Source: Oscillospiraceae bacterium (lineage in GTDB: Bacteria > Bacillota > Clostridia > Oscillospirales > Acutalibacteraceae). Taken from it: a DNA stretch of 64,000 nt. The position numbers and the translations under genes were made by a program. The notes beneath the pieces are model-generated. The model ran no database searches. It was given only the letters and a program-made list of their open reading frames with translations, and was not told the origin of the DNA. Location: assembly GCA_015065545.1 (NCBI GenBank), contig SVQA01000010.1:1-64000 (forward strand), in the 5' to 3' direction. Below are positions 16,116-26,001 of the stretch, one piece after another. Numbering within the stretch: the stretch's first letter is position 1; every line of letters starts with the position of its first letter.

Positions 16116-16156
16116 AAAACTCCCTGTGCAATATTTGCACAGGGAGTTTTCTGTTT
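16116..16156. terminator. bidirectional terminator
   Basis: AAAACTCCCTGTGCAA / TTGCACAGGGAGTTTT forms a 16-bp stem with T-rich tails on both strands, between the flavin reductase gene and the converging membrane-protein operon. Confidence 0.85.
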
Positions 16157-16163
16157 TATCTGA

Positions 16164-16715
16164 TTATTTCTTTGCGTCTTTAATTGCAAGTCTTGAAAGC
16201 ACTAAAAGCGTAGCAAGTACAAACTGAAAAGTTACACTGTAAACCTGCAGTACACCACCCTTTGCAAACGCAAGAAGCTCTGCCACAGGTTTTATATAGA
16301 GCGAGAGTCCGCCCAAAACTGCAAGCACTCCGGCTGCAACTGCAAGAAATCTTCCGAAGGATTTACTCTTTTTATTCATACGGACAGTCTGAGAAATCCC
16401 CAGAAACATCAGCCAAAGCCCCATAATAAGCACAAGATCTACTGTAAAAAGAGAATAATCTACATAAGAGAACATATAGGCAAGTCCCACACAAAAAGAG
16501 ACTATTCCCTCCATAAGAAGCCAACCGCTGCCGTTTGATTTTATTCCGTAAGTAAATGCCGCAAGAATGCTGACAACTCCGAAGATAATCAGAGCTATAC
16601 CGCAAACCGTACTCACACCCATTACACCCGAAAGCTCAGATACAGCACCCCACAAGGCGGCTGTAGCCAAAGCTATGGATGAAACAAGCCAAAAAGCATT
16701 TGATTTATTTTTCAT
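16164..16715 (-). CDS. DUF308/HdeD-like membrane protein
   Basis: The 183-residue protein is predicted to have six membrane segments with paired short loops. Its GIALIIFGVVSILAAF and GLWLMFLGISQ stretches look like the DUF308/HdeD family. The molecular role is unknown. It is last in a three-gene leftward operon and overlaps the cohesin-like gene by 11 bp. Confidence 0.65.
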   Translation of the reverse strand: MKNKSNAFWLVSSIALATAALWGAVSELSGVMGVSTVCGIALIIFGVVSILAAFTYGIKSNGSGWLLMEGIVSFCVGLAYMFSYVDYSLFTVDLVLIMGLWLMFLGISQTVRMNKKSKSFGRFLAVAAGVLAVLGGLSLYIKPVAELLAFAKGGVLQVYSVTFQFVLATLLVLSRLAIKDAKK

Positions 16716-17421
16716 TATTTACCTTCTTTCTGCTTTTAACTCCCAGCTTATAGCACGCATATCCCACTATCGCCAAGAGAGAAAGCCCTGATAATATTCC
16801 AAGGAAAATGAACTTATTATCGTCATTTCCTTTTATCTTTGTATAACCTGATTCTTCTTTAGCAGTTGAATCTTCAAAAACACCTTCCGAGTCAAAAGCA
16901 TAGTTGCTATCCGAATTATCGCTCTGTGAATCAGAAGAGTCTTTAAGAGGTATCTGTGCCACATTCACAACGCAAGGTATGCAAACAGCTTCCAAGTCCT
17001 CGTATTCGCTGTTAATCACATCATAAACAGATAAGCTTATATTATGCTCACCTGCTTTGAGGGCCTTAAAGCTAAAGGTAACAAGGGAGGTCTTATCTTC
17101 TTCGCTCACAGACTCTTCGCACAAAAACGCAGCCTTTAATCTGCCTTCTTCCGAAGCATTCACCTGTGCATCTGAGTTCTCTATATTCAAAGAAAAAGAT
17201 TTATATTCAATGGCGGCAGGGTCATACTCAAGTTCACAAATAAAAGCCGACACATCACTGCAATTCTCTACGTTCAAAGCAACATCAAAAATTCTGTTTT
17301 TCTTGGTCTCTGTATCAGATAAAGAAAACTCTACTTCTGCACCAAAGCAAGTAACAAAAGATGCCAAAAGAATCAGAAAGCACAACAGTAATACAACTAC
17401 CGTTTTAAAAAATCCCGTCAT
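16705..17421 (-). CDS. membrane-anchored protein with a cohesin-like domain
   Basis: The 238-residue protein has an N-terminal signal segment (about 5-27). A beta-sandwich domain at about 28-155 looks like cohesin/CBM-type folds (VALNVENCSDVSAFICELEYDPAAIEY and LVTFSFKALKAGEHNISL). An acidic Ser/Asp-rich linker (about 158-200), a membrane helix (about 206-228) and a KSRKK tail follow. It is therefore shown outside the cell on a stalk. In cellulosomes cohesins bind dockerins, but isolated cohesin-like domains are common in clostridia and need not do so. It overlaps the SDR gene by 4 bp. Confidence 0.7.
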   Translation of the reverse strand: MTGFFKTVVVLLLCFLILLASFVTCFGAEVEFSLSDTETKKNRIFDVALNVENCSDVSAFICELEYDPAAIEYKSFSLNIENSDAQVNASEEGRLKAAFLCEESVSEEDKTSLVTFSFKALKAGEHNISLSVYDVINSEYEDLEAVCIPCVVNVAQIPLKDSSDSQSDNSDSNYAFDSEGVFEDSTAKEESGYTKIKGNDDNKFIFLGILSGLSLLAIVGYACYKLGVKSRKKVNNEK

Positions 17422-18152
17422 ATCACAAATCCGCCGTTTACACCAAGCACCTGACCCGTAATAAAAGAGGACGCGTCAGAGCACAAAAAAGCAACTGAAT
17501 CGGCAATATCCTTGGGAGTACCGATTCTGCCTATTGGAGTTTCCTCTATGAGTGAATCTATGGTTTCATCGTCAATACTTTGGAGCATATCGGTCTTAAT
17601 AACTCCGGGACAAATACAGTTTACTCTTACATTTGAGGGAGCAAGCTCCTTTGCAAGTGCCTGAGTAAGTCCGATAACTCCTGCTTTTGCAGCACTATAG
17701 TGCACTTCGCAGGAAGCACCCACCTGACCCCACATAGAGCTGATGTTTATTATACTTCCGCTGTGAGCAGACACCATGTATTTTGCGGCAGCACGGCTGC
17801 AATTGAACACACCCGTAAGGTTAGTACCAATCATATCGTTCCACTCTTCGTCAGAAATCTCCGTAAAGAGTTTAAATCCTGCAATACCTGCGTTATTAAC
17901 AAGCACATCAATCCTGCCAAAGTTCTTGTACGCTACATCAATAAGTGCATCCGCTTCTTTTGAAACAGACACATCTGCCTTTACTGCAAATGCGGCAATA
18001 CCATAGCCCTCAATAAGAACCTTTGCAAGGTTCTCACACTTTTCTTTATTTTCTTTATATCCTAAAATAACATTGTAGCCGTTCTTCGCCATAGCTACAG
18101 CAATTGCCGCACCTATACCTCGGGAAGCACCTGTTACAACTGCGGTTTTCAT
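17418..18152 (-). CDS. SDR family oxidoreductase (FabG-like)
   Basis: The 244-residue classical short-chain dehydrogenase has a TGASRGIGAAIA nucleotide-binding motif at 7-18, NNAG at about 88-91, catalytic Ser (NISSMWGQVG) and YSAAK, and the PGVIKTDM turn. It matches FabG-type 3-oxoacyl-ACP reductases in length and motifs but is not in a fatty-acid gene cluster, so the substrate is open. An AGGAGG site precedes the ATG. It leads the operon with the cohesin-like and DUF308-like genes, an odd pairing. Confidence 0.85.
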   Translation of the reverse strand: MKTAVVTGASRGIGAAIAVAMAKNGYNVILGYKENKEKCENLAKVLIEGYGIAAFAVKADVSVSKEADALIDVAYKNFGRIDVLVNNAGIAGFKLFTEISDEEWNDMIGTNLTGVFNCSRAAAKYMVSAHSGSIINISSMWGQVGASCEVHYSAAKAGVIGLTQALAKELAPSNVRVNCICPGVIKTDMLQSIDDETIDSLIEETPIGRIGTPKDIADSVAFLCSDASSFITGQVLGVNGGFVI

Positions 18153-18247
18153 ATTAAAAACCTCCTGAAATTCGAATTATATTTTATTATAACACTATTT
18201 ACCACAAGATAAAAGAGCAATATTAAAAAATTAAGGTGCAGCATTCA

Positions 18248-18598
18248 CTACACCTTTTCCTCAACCATCGAAGCGATTTTCTCTACAACTTCAGCTATTT
18301 TATACTGCTGTGAACCAGACAAATCCTTAATGGCATTTTCAATCCTACTCCTGACTTGTGCGTTAACCTCTTTATCGTTCGCACCAAAATCCAACAATTC
18401 ATAAATCGGTACGTCGAGAACCTCACATATTCTATAAAGAGTATCTACTGTAGGACATTTCTCTCCTCTTTCAAGGAATCCAAGATACGTAGGCGAAAGA
18501 CCTGCAGCCAAAGAAAGTGCTTCCTGACTCATATCCTTCAAAAGTCTCGCTCTTCTGATGTTTACTCCAAGCTGTCGTGTCAATTGCTCTCTTTCCAT
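18248..18598 (-). CDS. XRE family helix-turn-helix regulator
   Basis: The 116-residue protein has a Cro/CI-type helix-turn-helix at about 10-66 (LGVNIRRARLLKDMSQEALSLAAGLSPTYLGFLERGEKCP) and a short helical C-terminus, probably for dimerisation. It is monocistronic. Two copies of a TATYATAGTATR motif upstream, at 18633-18644 and 18686-18697, are possible autoregulatory operators. Its targets may include the divergent small-RNA promoter at 18717. Confidence 0.82.
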   Translation of the reverse strand: MEREQLTRQLGVNIRRARLLKDMSQEALSLAAGLSPTYLGFLERGEKCPTVDTLYRICEVLDVPIYELLDFGANDKEVNAQVRSRIENAIKDLSGSQQYKIAEVVEKIASMVEEKV

Positions 18599-18716
18599 AA
18601 TATGAATCCTACCCTAAAAGTCTTTATATATGTATCATAGTATACAAATGCTTCCCTATCAATTAACTAAAATATAGACTTGGTATATTATAGTATGTGT
18701 TTCCTTTACTTTAGTC

Positions 18717-18745
18717 TTGACATTTAGGATTTAATTGTGTATAAT
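18717..18745 (+). promoter_or_regulatory. perfect consensus promoter with no gene downstream
   Basis: TTGACA (18717-18722), a 17-base spacer and TATAAT (18740-18745) match the vegetative consensus exactly. No rightward gene follows; the next genes on both sides run leftward. It points into the predicted small RNA. Confidence 0.75.
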
Positions 18746-18751
18746 AGTCAC

Positions 18752-18880
18752 GATTCAACTGCTAAATATAACCTCCAAATTTATCTTTAATCTACAAGAG
18801 GGAATAAAGCGGTTGATTTGCACAGCAAAAAACAGCAGATCGTGCATGGGGTGGGCACTTTCTGCTGTTTTTATTTTTTT
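18752..18880 (+). ncRNA. predicted small structured RNA (about 130 nt), unknown family
   Basis: The transcript would run from about 18752, seven bases after the perfect promoter, to the terminator T-tract at about 18880. A 9-bp stem closes the 5' domain: TCAACTGCT (18755-18763) with AGCGGTTGA (18808-18816), one wobble. Inside it CCTC (18772-18775) can pair with GAGG (18798-18801). The 3' part is a long terminator hairpin with an inner GTGC/GCAC stem. I see no convincing reading frame; one from 18846 would run through the terminator. It does not look like SRP RNA, tmRNA or RNase P RNA, and I cannot exclude a divergent 6S RNA. Confidence 0.5.
18828..18880. terminator. bidirectional terminator between the small RNA and glnS
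   Basis: AAAAACAGCAGA (18828-18839) pairs with TCTGCTGTTTTT (18861-18872), with an inner GTGC/GCAC stem. Rightward it is followed by ATTTTTTT. Leftward it gives TTTTTT after the stem and so also ends the gltX-glnS transcript. Confidence 0.85.
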
Positions 18881-18888
18881 ATTACCTT

Positions 18889-20577
18889 TTATTTTACCTT
18901 GAAGCCGTCTTTGAGAGATACACTGCGGTTAAAGATAAGGTTATCCTTTGTGCTGTCCTTATCGGCACAGAAGTAGCCAAGTCTCATAAACTGGTATCCG
19001 TCGCCAACCTTTGCATCCTCAAGAGCACGCTCAATCTTACAGCCTTTAAGCACCTTGAGTGACTCGGGATTGAGAAAGTCAAGGAAGTTTCTGTCTCCTG
19101 CATCGGGGTCAGGAACAGTAAAGAGATTATCGTAAAGACGAACCTCTGCCTCAGCAAAGTTATTGGCATCTACCCAATGGATAGTACCTCTGACCTTTCT
19201 GCCGTCGGGAGTGTTACCGCCCCTGGTTTCGGGGTCATAGGTTGCGTAAACCTCGATAACGTTACCATTCTCATCCTTCTTACAGCCTGTACACTTAACA
19301 ATGTATGCAGACTTCAGACGAACTTCGTTACCGGGATAGAGACGCTGATATTTCTTGATAGGCTCCTCCATAAAGTCGTCTGCCTCAATGAAGCACTCTC
19401 TGGAGAAGGTAATTGTTCTCTTGCCGTCCTCTTCACGATTGGGGTTGTTCTCAACCTCAAATTCCTCGGTAAGACCCTCGGGAAAGTTCTCAATAATAAG
19501 CTTGATCGGGTTGGTAACCACCATAACTCTCTGAGCTGTTTCGTTAAGGTCTTCTCTCAGGCAATGCTCAAGAAAAGCGTACTCAACAATAGAGTTTACC
19601 TTAGAAACACCGTTTCTCTCTGTAAAATTACGGATAGAGCGAGGTGTGTAGCCTCTTCTGCGAAGACCGCAAAGAGTGGGCATTCTGGGGTCGTCCCAGC
19701 CGCTTACGTAGCCGTCATCAACAAGAGTACGGAGCTTTCTCTTTGACATAACTGTGTTGTTAATGCCAAGACGGGCAAACTCAATCTGACGGGGCCTTGC
19801 AGGTACGGAAACATTACTTATAACCCAATCGTAAAGGGGTCTGTGATCCTCAAACTCCAGAGAGCAAAGGCTGTGAGTAATATGCTCCATAGCATCCTCA
19901 ATAGGATGAGCAAAGTCGTACATAGGATAAATAACCCACTTGTCGCCTGTTGCGTGGTGAGGAAGCTTATTGATACGGTAGATAACCGGATCACGCATAT
20001 TGAAATTACCGCTTGCAAGGTCAATCTTTGCACGCAGGGTCATAGTACCTTCTTCAAACTCTCCGTTCTTCATTCTCTCGAAGAGGTCAAGGCTCTCCTC
20101 AATAGGTCTGTCGCGATAAGGGCTCTTTGCAGGAGTTGTCAGGTCACCTCTGTACTCTCTCATCTGCTCTGCAGTAAGCTCACAAACATAAGCAAGACCT
20201 TTCTCGATAAGCTCCACTGCAAAGCGGTACATATCGTCAAAATACTGGGATGCATAGTAGAAACGGTCACCCCAATCAAAGCCAAGCCACTTGATGTCTT
20301 CTTTGATAGCATCAACATACTCCACATCCTCTTTTGTGGGGTTTGTATCGTCCATACGAAGATTACACATACCGCCGTATTTCTGTGCGGTACCGAAGTC
20401 GATGCAGATAGCCTTTGCATGACCAATATGAAGATAGCCGTTGGGCTCAGGTGGAAAACGGGTGTGTACTGTCATACCCTCAAACCGACCGCCTTCTGCA
20501 ATATCCTCGTCAATAAAATCGTGGATAAAGTTAGAAGGCATATTCATTTCTTCTGTAGTTTTAATTTCGTCTGCCAT
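18889..20577 (-). CDS. glnS: glutaminyl-tRNA synthetase
   Basis: The 562-residue class I synthetase charges tRNA-Gln. [17 protein letters not shown] holds the HIGH motif (about 45-50), VMSKRKL is the KMSKS-type loop, and the C-terminal beta-barrel anticodon domain is complete. The ATG at 20577 follows AAAGGTGAT; a GTG three codons earlier lies inside that site. It follows gltX after 27 bp in the same transcript. Its presence implies direct glutaminylation of tRNA-Gln in addition to, or in place of, the amidotransferase route common in Firmicutes. Confidence 0.95.
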   Translation of the reverse strand: MADEIKTTEEMNMPSNFIHDFIDEDIAEGGRFEGMTVHTRFPPEPNGYLHIGHAKAICIDFGTAQKYGGMCNLRMDDTNPTKEDVEYVDAIKEDIKWLGFDWGDRFYYASQYFDDMYRFAVELIEKGLAYVCELTAEQMREYRGDLTTPAKSPYRDRPIEESLDLFERMKNGEFEEGTMTLRAKIDLASGNFNMRDPVIYRINKLPHHATGDKWVIYPMYDFAHPIEDAMEHITHSLCSLEFEDHRPLYDWVISNVSVPARPRQIEFARLGINNTVMSKRKLRTLVDDGYVSGWDDPRMPTLCGLRRRGYTPRSIRNFTERNGVSKVNSIVEYAFLEHCLREDLNETAQRVMVVTNPIKLIIENFPEGLTEEFEVENNPNREEDGKRTITFSRECFIEADDFMEEPIKKYQRLYPGNEVRLKSAYIVKCTGCKKDENGNVIEVYATYDPETRGGNTPDGRKVRGTIHWVDANNFAEAEVRLYDNLFTVPDPDAGDRNFLDFLNPESLKVLKGCKIERALEDAKVGDGYQFMRLGYFCADKDSTKDNLIFNRSVSLKDGFKVK

Positions 20578-20604
20578 ATATATCACCTTTCTAAAAAGTA
20601 GTAA

Positions 20605-22053
20605 TTAAAGTTTAAGCTTTGCAAGTCCGATTTCCATTCGGCGTAAAGACTCTTCCTTACCCAAAATATCAAGAATCTCAACTGCACCGCCGGGAGTAAC
20701 AGTCTTGCCTGCAACAGCGATTCTTGCGGGCCACATAATTGTGCCGTTTTTAAGCTCCATTCTCTCTGCCATAGAGATAAGAAGCTCCTTGATTGCATCA
20801 CAGTTCCAAGATTCTAAAGCCTTGAGTTCATCATAAACAGCCTTTAAAAGCTCGGGAGCATTCTCAAGATTTGTCTTGCTCTTCTTGTTTACATAGAGAT
20901 CCTTTTCGTACTCGGGAAGTGTAACAAAGAACTCTATCATGGGAGGAATGTCTGTAAGTTTAACTGTTCTTTGCTGCAAAATTGCTGTAAGCTTCTCTGC
21001 GGGAGCATTACCCTCACCGAAAACCTGCTCGTAGTAAGGCAAAGCTACCTTTGTGAACTCCTCGGCACTCATATTACGCAGATACTCGGAGTTTACCCAG
21101 GAGAGCTTATCGTAATCAAAAACAGAGGGAGATTTTGAAATCTCGTCAATATGGAAGTTCTCGCAAAGTTCAGAAAGTGTAAAGATCTCCTGATTTGTTT
21201 TGGGACACCAGCCGAGAAGTGCAATGTAATTAATAACAGCCTCGGGCAGATAGCCGTCTTTAACCAAATCTTCGAAACCTGTTGCGCCGTGACGCTTTGA
21301 AAGCTTTGAAACAGAACCATCCTCGTTCTTGCCCATAATAAGAGGCAGGTGAACATAAGTAGGAATCTCCCATCCGAATGCTTCGTAAAGAAGATTATAC
21401 TTAGGTGTGGAACTTAAATACTCACAACCACGAACAACATGAGTAATACCCATTGTGTGGTCATCGATTACATTTGCAAAATTATATGTGGGATAGCCGT
21501 CGGACTTGATAAGAATCTGGTCTGTAAGCTCACTGTTTTCAACTGTAATATCACCGAAAACAGCATCAGAGAAGGTTGTAGAGCCTTCTTTAGGCATCTT
21601 CTGACGGATTACATAGGGCACACCTTCTTTGAGGAGTCTGTCGATTTCCTCCTGACTTAAATCTCTGCAATGGCCGTCGTAACCGCCGCCTACGGATTCC
21701 TCGGAAAGCTTCTCAAGTCGCTCCTTTGTGCAGAAGCATCTGTATGCCTTGCCCTCTTTAATAAGCTGCTCGGCATAAGGTAAATACATATCTCTTCTTT
21801 CCGATTGGACATAAGGACCAAAATCACCGCCTACATCGGGGCCTTCGTCGTGACCGAGTCCTGCAACCTTAAGAGTATTGTAGATAACATCCACAGCACC
21901 CTCTACAAGACGCTCACGGTCGGTATCCTCGATACGAAGAATAAACTTGCCGCCTTGGCTCTTTGCAATAAGATACTCATAAAGAGCTGTACGCAGGTTT
22001 CCAACATGCATAAAGCCTGTGGGACTTGGCGCATATCGTGTACGAATTGTCAT
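20605..22053 (-). CDS. gltX: glutamyl-tRNA synthetase
   Basis: The 482-residue class I synthetase attaches glutamate to tRNA-Glu. YAPSPTGFMHVGNLRTALY carries the HIGH-type motif at about residues 6-24, and KLSKRHGATGFEDL is the KMSKS-type loop. The start at 22053 follows AAAGGACGG; the frame is open to 22095 but those residues do not belong to the fold. It is first in an operon with glnS. No T-box leader fits in the short upstream region. Confidence 0.95.
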   Translation of the reverse strand: MTIRTRYAPSPTGFMHVGNLRTALYEYLIAKSQGGKFILRIEDTDRERLVEGAVDVIYNTLKVAGLGHDEGPDVGGDFGPYVQSERRDMYLPYAEQLIKEGKAYRCFCTKERLEKLSEESVGGGYDGHCRDLSQEEIDRLLKEGVPYVIRQKMPKEGSTTFSDAVFGDITVENSELTDQILIKSDGYPTYNFANVIDDHTMGITHVVRGCEYLSSTPKYNLLYEAFGWEIPTYVHLPLIMGKNEDGSVSKLSKRHGATGFEDLVKDGYLPEAVINYIALLGWCPKTNQEIFTLSELCENFHIDEISKSPSVFDYDKLSWVNSEYLRNMSAEEFTKVALPYYEQVFGEGNAPAEKLTAILQQRTVKLTDIPPMIEFFVTLPEYEKDLYVNKKSKTNLENAPELLKAVYDELKALESWNCDAIKELLISMAERMELKNGTIMWPARIAVAGKTVTPGGAVEILDILGKEESLRRMEIGLAKLKL

Positions 22054-22116
22054 ATAAAAAACCGTCCTTTCGGAAAATTTACAACATCTATCCATATTAA
22101 CATATATGAATAATTT

Positions 22117-22145
22117 ATTGTATCACAAAATTCTGGATTTTACAA
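22117..22145 (-). promoter_or_regulatory. predicted gltX-glnS promoter
   Basis: Leftward, TTGTAA (22145-22140), 17 bases and TACAAT (22122-22117) precede gltX by about 65 bp. Confidence 0.6.
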
Positions 22146-22175
22146 TTATTTTACGTAAATATTTTCACGAAAACT

Positions 22176-22214
22176 ATAAAAATTAAGAGGACTGAGCACT
22201 CGCTCAATCCTCTT
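22176..22214 (-). terminator. Rho-independent terminator of the secA operon
   Basis: Leftward, AAGAGGATTGAGC / GCTCAGTCCTCTT with a short loop is followed by AATTTTTATAG, just below the stop of the lipoprotein gene. Confidence 0.8.
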
Positions 22215-22220
22215 TTCTTT

Positions 22221-22910
22221 TTACTCTAAATTAACATACTTGCTGTACTGGAGATAGTTTATTCTGCCATCCTCTTCAAAGGTAAAGCTTACATTAAAGT
22301 ATTCGCCTCTGTATTCTGCACTGCTTGAGTCAAGCTGTGCTCCAAAAAAATCGGGGTGATTGTCTGCATCGCCATAAACAGAAACAACGTCGGACGCGGT
22401 AGATTTAAAGGTTATTCCGCCGGGCAAAACGATGTTGATGTCTTCGGGGTTTGCCGCCATAGTTGCATTTACCGCCATAGCACCAAGATAGCAATCACGA
22501 AGCTCTGCAGGCTCATCGCCTTCGTTATAAACACCTAAAAGCATAAGCCTTAATCCGCCTGCATATTCATCGTGAAACAAATTCATATCAGCTAATGTTT
22601 CTGTTGAGCGGGTAGGTATAAGCTCCATCTCGGAAAGTCTTTCTCTTGCATTCTCGTCAAAGTACCAGCCATCCTCAGTAAGCTCAGATACAAGCATAGG
22701 AAACACATATTCTTTGTTGCCTATAATGATTTTTCCGCTGTCCATAGGTGCAGGATTCTCTGCAACCACACCTGTAGAGTCCATATCAACCGCAAGGGTG
22801 GGCAAAACTGTAATGCTCGTATTATCTTTGCTTTTATTATTCTCGGAGGTGCAAGCTGTAACAGACGCAAGCATAAGCACCGCCAAAGCCAAAACAACTA
22901 TTTTTTTCAT
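22221..22910 (-). CDS. putative lipoprotein of unknown function
   Basis: The 229-residue protein has a lipoprotein signal peptide with the lipobox VTAC (Cys at about 20), so it is anchored on the outer membrane face. A Ser/Asp/Thr spacer precedes a mature domain. The later part (IVLPGGITFKSTASDVVSVYGDADN) resembles domains of clostridial lipoproteins without assigned function. It lies 24 bp after secA in the same direction and so is probably read through from secA. No enzymatic motif is visible. Confidence 0.75.
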   Translation of the reverse strand: MKKIVVLALAVLMLASVTACTSENNKSKDNTSITVLPTLAVDMDSTGVVAENPAPMDSGKIIIGNKEYVFPMLVSELTEDGWYFDENARERLSEMELIPTRSTETLADMNLFHDEYAGGLRLMLLGVYNEGDEPAELRDCYLGAMAVNATMAANPEDINIVLPGGITFKSTASDVVSVYGDADNHPDFFGAQLDSSSAEYRGEYFNVSFTFEEDGRINYLQYSKYVNLE

Positions 22911-22934
22911 TCTTTTTACCTCTTTAAAGAGCTA

Positions 22935-25802
22935 TCATTCTTCAAGTCCACAGCATTTTTTATACTTCTTTCCGCTTCCGCAGGGACAGGGGTCGTTTCG
23001 TCCTACCTTCTTGCCCTTCTTAACAGTTCTGTTTGTAGACATTGTGCCGTCGCCCGAAAACTCCACAGGCTTCGCAACCTGCTCACGCTTTACGGCAAAG
23101 GTTACGGGATTTACTTTTTCGGAAGCTTCGCCTTTATTCAGGATAACCTGATGTGCGGCAGCAGCCGCCTTCTCTGCTTCGCGGCGGATTCTCTCTTCTT
23201 CACGCTGACGCTGCTGGATTTCGTACACTCTTCTGGGAGCAGTAAGTACAAGCTTGACTGTATCCTGACGGATGCTGTCAATCATCTGGTCGAACATATC
23301 GAAGCCTTCGTGAGTGTATTCAACAACAGGGTCGTGCTGTGCATAAGAACGCATACGGATGCCCTGCTTGAGCTCCTCCATACCGTCGATGTGGTCCATC
23401 CAGTGAGTATCAACAGAGCGTAAAAGATAAACTCGCTCAATCTCTCTCATCGTTTCTGCAGATACAAGCTCCTCATATTCTGCATAAAGTTCTTTTGCGT
23501 GGTCAAGAAGCTGTGTTTTTACATCCTCTGCTGTGAGCTTTGCAAGCTCTTCTTCTGTAAAATTAAGAGTACATTTACTGTCAACCAGCCAGCCGTTGTA
23601 ATATTCCTTAAGGCTTACAAGGTTCCAATTATCAGCAGTACCTGCCAGATACATAGAAACATTATCTGTGATGGTCTGCTCCATCATAGTCATAACTGTC
23701 TGGTGTATATCCTCGCCCTCAAGCACCTGATTACGCTGTTTGTAGATAATTTCTCTCTGACGGTTCATAACATCGTCATACTGGAGAACGTTCTTTCTTA
23801 TTCCGAAGTTACGAAGCTCAACCTTCTGCTGTGAGCTTTCGATAATATTGGAAATCATCTTGTTATCAATAGGAGCGGCAGGGTCAACCTGAAGTCTCTG
23901 CATAATTGCTCGCATTCGGTCACCGCCGAAAATACGCATAAGGTCGTCCTCGGTAGAAAGGAAGAATTGGCTGCAGCCGGGGTCACCCTGTCGGCCTGAA
24001 CGGCCTCTCAGCTGGTTATCAATTCGGCGGGACTCGTGACGCTCCGTGCCGATAATATAAAGACCGCCTGCTTCGCGTACCTGCTCTGCCTCTGCCTTCA
24101 GTTCATCCTTAAAGTTCTTATGAAGTTCCGTGAATACCTTTCTTGCCTCTATAATCTCCTGATCATCTGTTTCTGCAAAGCCTGTTGCTTCGGCAATAAG
24201 CTCGTCTGTAAAGCCCTGCTTACGCATCTTTGAGGTAGCCATAAACTCTGCGTTACCGCCAAGAATAATATCGGTACCACGGCCTGCCATATTTGTTGCA
24301 ATTGTTACTGCACCAAGCTTACCTGCCTGAGCAACAATCTCCGCTTCCTTATCATGCTGCTTTGCATTAAGCACATTATGGGGTACTCCCTGTCTTTTGA
24401 GCATCTTTGAAAGCACTTCGGATTTTTCGATGGAAATTGTACCTACAAGCACCGGCTGTCCCTTTTCGTGACACTTGATAATCTGACCGATAACCGCGTC
24501 AAACTTTGCTTGCTCTGTTGCAAATATAAGATCATTCTTATCCTGTCTTGCAAGGGGCTTGTTTGTGGGAATTTCCACAACATCCAGCTTGTAAATCTCT
24601 CTGAATTCCTGCTCTTCGGTCATAGCGGTACCCGTCATACCCGAAAGCTTACCGTAAAGACGGAAGTAGTTCTGGAATGTGATTGTTGCAAGAGTTTTGC
24701 TTTCGTTCTGAATTTTTACGCCCTCTTTAGCCTCAATAGCCTGATGGAGTCCTTCGTTAAAACGACGACCATACATAAGACGGCCTGTAAACTCGTCAAC
24801 AATAACTATCTCACCGTCTTTGTTTACGTAATCGATATCAAGGTGCATAATTCCGTGAGCCTTAATAGCCTGATTTATATGATGCTGAAGTGTAAGGTTG
24901 TCAGGGTCTGTAAGGTTTTCAATACCGAAATATTCTTCTGCCTTCTTAACGCCTACCTGAGTAAGAGTTGCGGACTTGGCTTTTTCGTCAATAATATAAT
25001 CAATGCCTTCTCTTTCAAAGAACTCCTCCATGTCATCCTTGGTGTTAACCTCGGTAAAGACGTGCTTTTTGAGTCTTTTTGCAAAGGAGTCTGCCTTCTG
25101 ATACATATCTGTGGACTTATCGCCCATACCTGAAATGATAAGAGGTGTTCTTGCTTCGTCAATGAGGATTGAGTCAACCTCGTCAACAATTGCAAATGCG
25201 TGACCGCGCTGAACCCGATTTTCTTTATATACAGCCATATTGTCACGAAGGTAGTCAAATCCAAGCTCGTTGTTTGTACCGTATGTAATATCGGCGGCAT
25301 AAGCCTTTCTTCTGTCCTCGGGGAACATATCGTGAACAATAAGACCAACTGTAAGACCGAGGAAGCGGTAAAGCTTGCCCATCCACTCGGAGTCACGACG
25401 GGCAAGGTAGTCGTTTACGGTAACAACATGCACACCCTCGCCTGTAAGTCCATTAAGGTATGCAGGCAGTGTTGCCACCAAAGTTTTACCTTCACCTGTT
25501 TTCATTTCAGAGATTCTGCCCTGATGCAGAATGATGCCGCCAAGAATCTGTACAGGAAAGTGCTTCATTCCCAGAACTCGCCATGATGCCTCACGGCATA
25601 CTGCAAATGCATCGGGAAGAATATCGTCTGTTGTTTCGCCCTTATTCAGACGCTCCTTGAGAGCTGTTGTCTGTGCCTTAAGCTCTGCGTCTGTCATTTT
25701 CTCGTATTTACTTTCAAGTGCAAGAGTTTTATCGCACAAAGGCTGAATTCTCTTGATTTCTTTTTTGCTGTAGTTGCCGAACATGGCTTTAAGTAAACCC
25801 AT
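22935..25802 (-). CDS. secA: preprotein translocase ATPase SecA
   Basis: The 955-residue motor drives protein export through SecYEG. Visible parts are Walker A (MKTGEGKTL, about 103-111), [18 protein letters not shown], the GTDI nucleotide-binding motif II region ([14 protein letters not shown]), the helical wing/scaffold and the C-terminal zinc site [13 protein letters not shown] for SecB or membrane contact. The ATG at 25802 has GGAAGAG upstream; an earlier in-frame start at 25835 adds only unconserved residues. It is co-directional with the small lipoprotein gene. Confidence 0.96.
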   Translation of the reverse strand: MGLLKAMFGNYSKKEIKRIQPLCDKTLALESKYEKMTDAELKAQTTALKERLNKGETTDDILPDAFAVCREASWRVLGMKHFPVQILGGIILHQGRISEMKTGEGKTLVATLPAYLNGLTGEGVHVVTVNDYLARRDSEWMGKLYRFLGLTVGLIVHDMFPEDRRKAYAADITYGTNNELGFDYLRDNMAVYKENRVQRGHAFAIVDEVDSILIDEARTPLIISGMGDKSTDMYQKADSFAKRLKKHVFTEVNTKDDMEEFFEREGIDYIIDEKAKSATLTQVGVKKAEEYFGIENLTDPDNLTLQHHINQAIKAHGIMHLDIDYVNKDGEIVIVDEFTGRLMYGRRFNEGLHQAIEAKEGVKIQNESKTLATITFQNYFRLYGKLSGMTGTAMTEEQEFREIYKLDVVEIPTNKPLARQDKNDLIFATEQAKFDAVIGQIIKCHEKGQPVLVGTISIEKSEVLSKMLKRQGVPHNVLNAKQHDKEAEIVAQAGKLGAVTIATNMAGRGTDIILGGNAEFMATSKMRKQGFTDELIAEATGFAETDDQEIIEARKVFTELHKNFKDELKAEAEQVREAGGLYIIGTERHESRRIDNQLRGRSGRQGDPGCSQFFLSTEDDLMRIFGGDRMRAIMQRLQVDPAAPIDNKMISNIIESSQQKVELRNFGIRKNVLQYDDVMNRQREIIYKQRNQVLEGEDIHQTVMTMMEQTITDNVSMYLAGTADNWNLVSLKEYYNGWLVDSKCTLNFTEEELAKLTAEDVKTQLLDHAKELYAEYEELVSAETMREIERVYLLRSVDTHWMDHIDGMEELKQGIRMRSYAQHDPVVEYTHEGFDMFDQMIDSIRQDTVKLVLTAPRRVYEIQQRQREEERIRREAEKAAAAAHQVILNKGEASEKVNPVTFAVKREQVAKPVEFSGDGTMSTNRTVKKGKKVGRNDPCPCGSGKKYKKCCGLEE

Positions 25803-25944
25803 AGTTCTCTTCCTTTCATATATATTATCAAACAATATCCCATTATAAATATTTATATTTATTTTATAATAACATAGTTTATAAAAAAAATAAAGAACAT
25901 TTTGTAAACAATAGAAATCAAACTAAAAAAAGCATAACAGCAAC

Positions 25945-25972
25945 AAAAAAGTGCACGAAAAACTCCGTGCAC
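25945..25972 (-). terminator. Rho-independent terminator of the FtsW-PBP operon
   Basis: Leftward, GTGCACGGAGTTTTTCGTGCAC folds into a 7-bp stem followed by TTTTTTG, below the PBP stop. Confidence 0.8.
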
Positions 25973-26001
25973 TCTTATTAACCTGATATTTTAAAAGAAT
26001 A

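Noticed and set aside
18846..18902. Small hydrophobic peptide frame starting ATGGGGTGGGCAC
   Set aside because: Its start lies in the terminator loop and the frame runs through the T-tract into the opposite strand of glnS; no ribosome site precedes it.
22054..22220. T-box leader before gltX
   Set aside because: The transcript leader is only about 65 nt after the predicted promoter and shows no AGGGTGG T-box or antiterminator.
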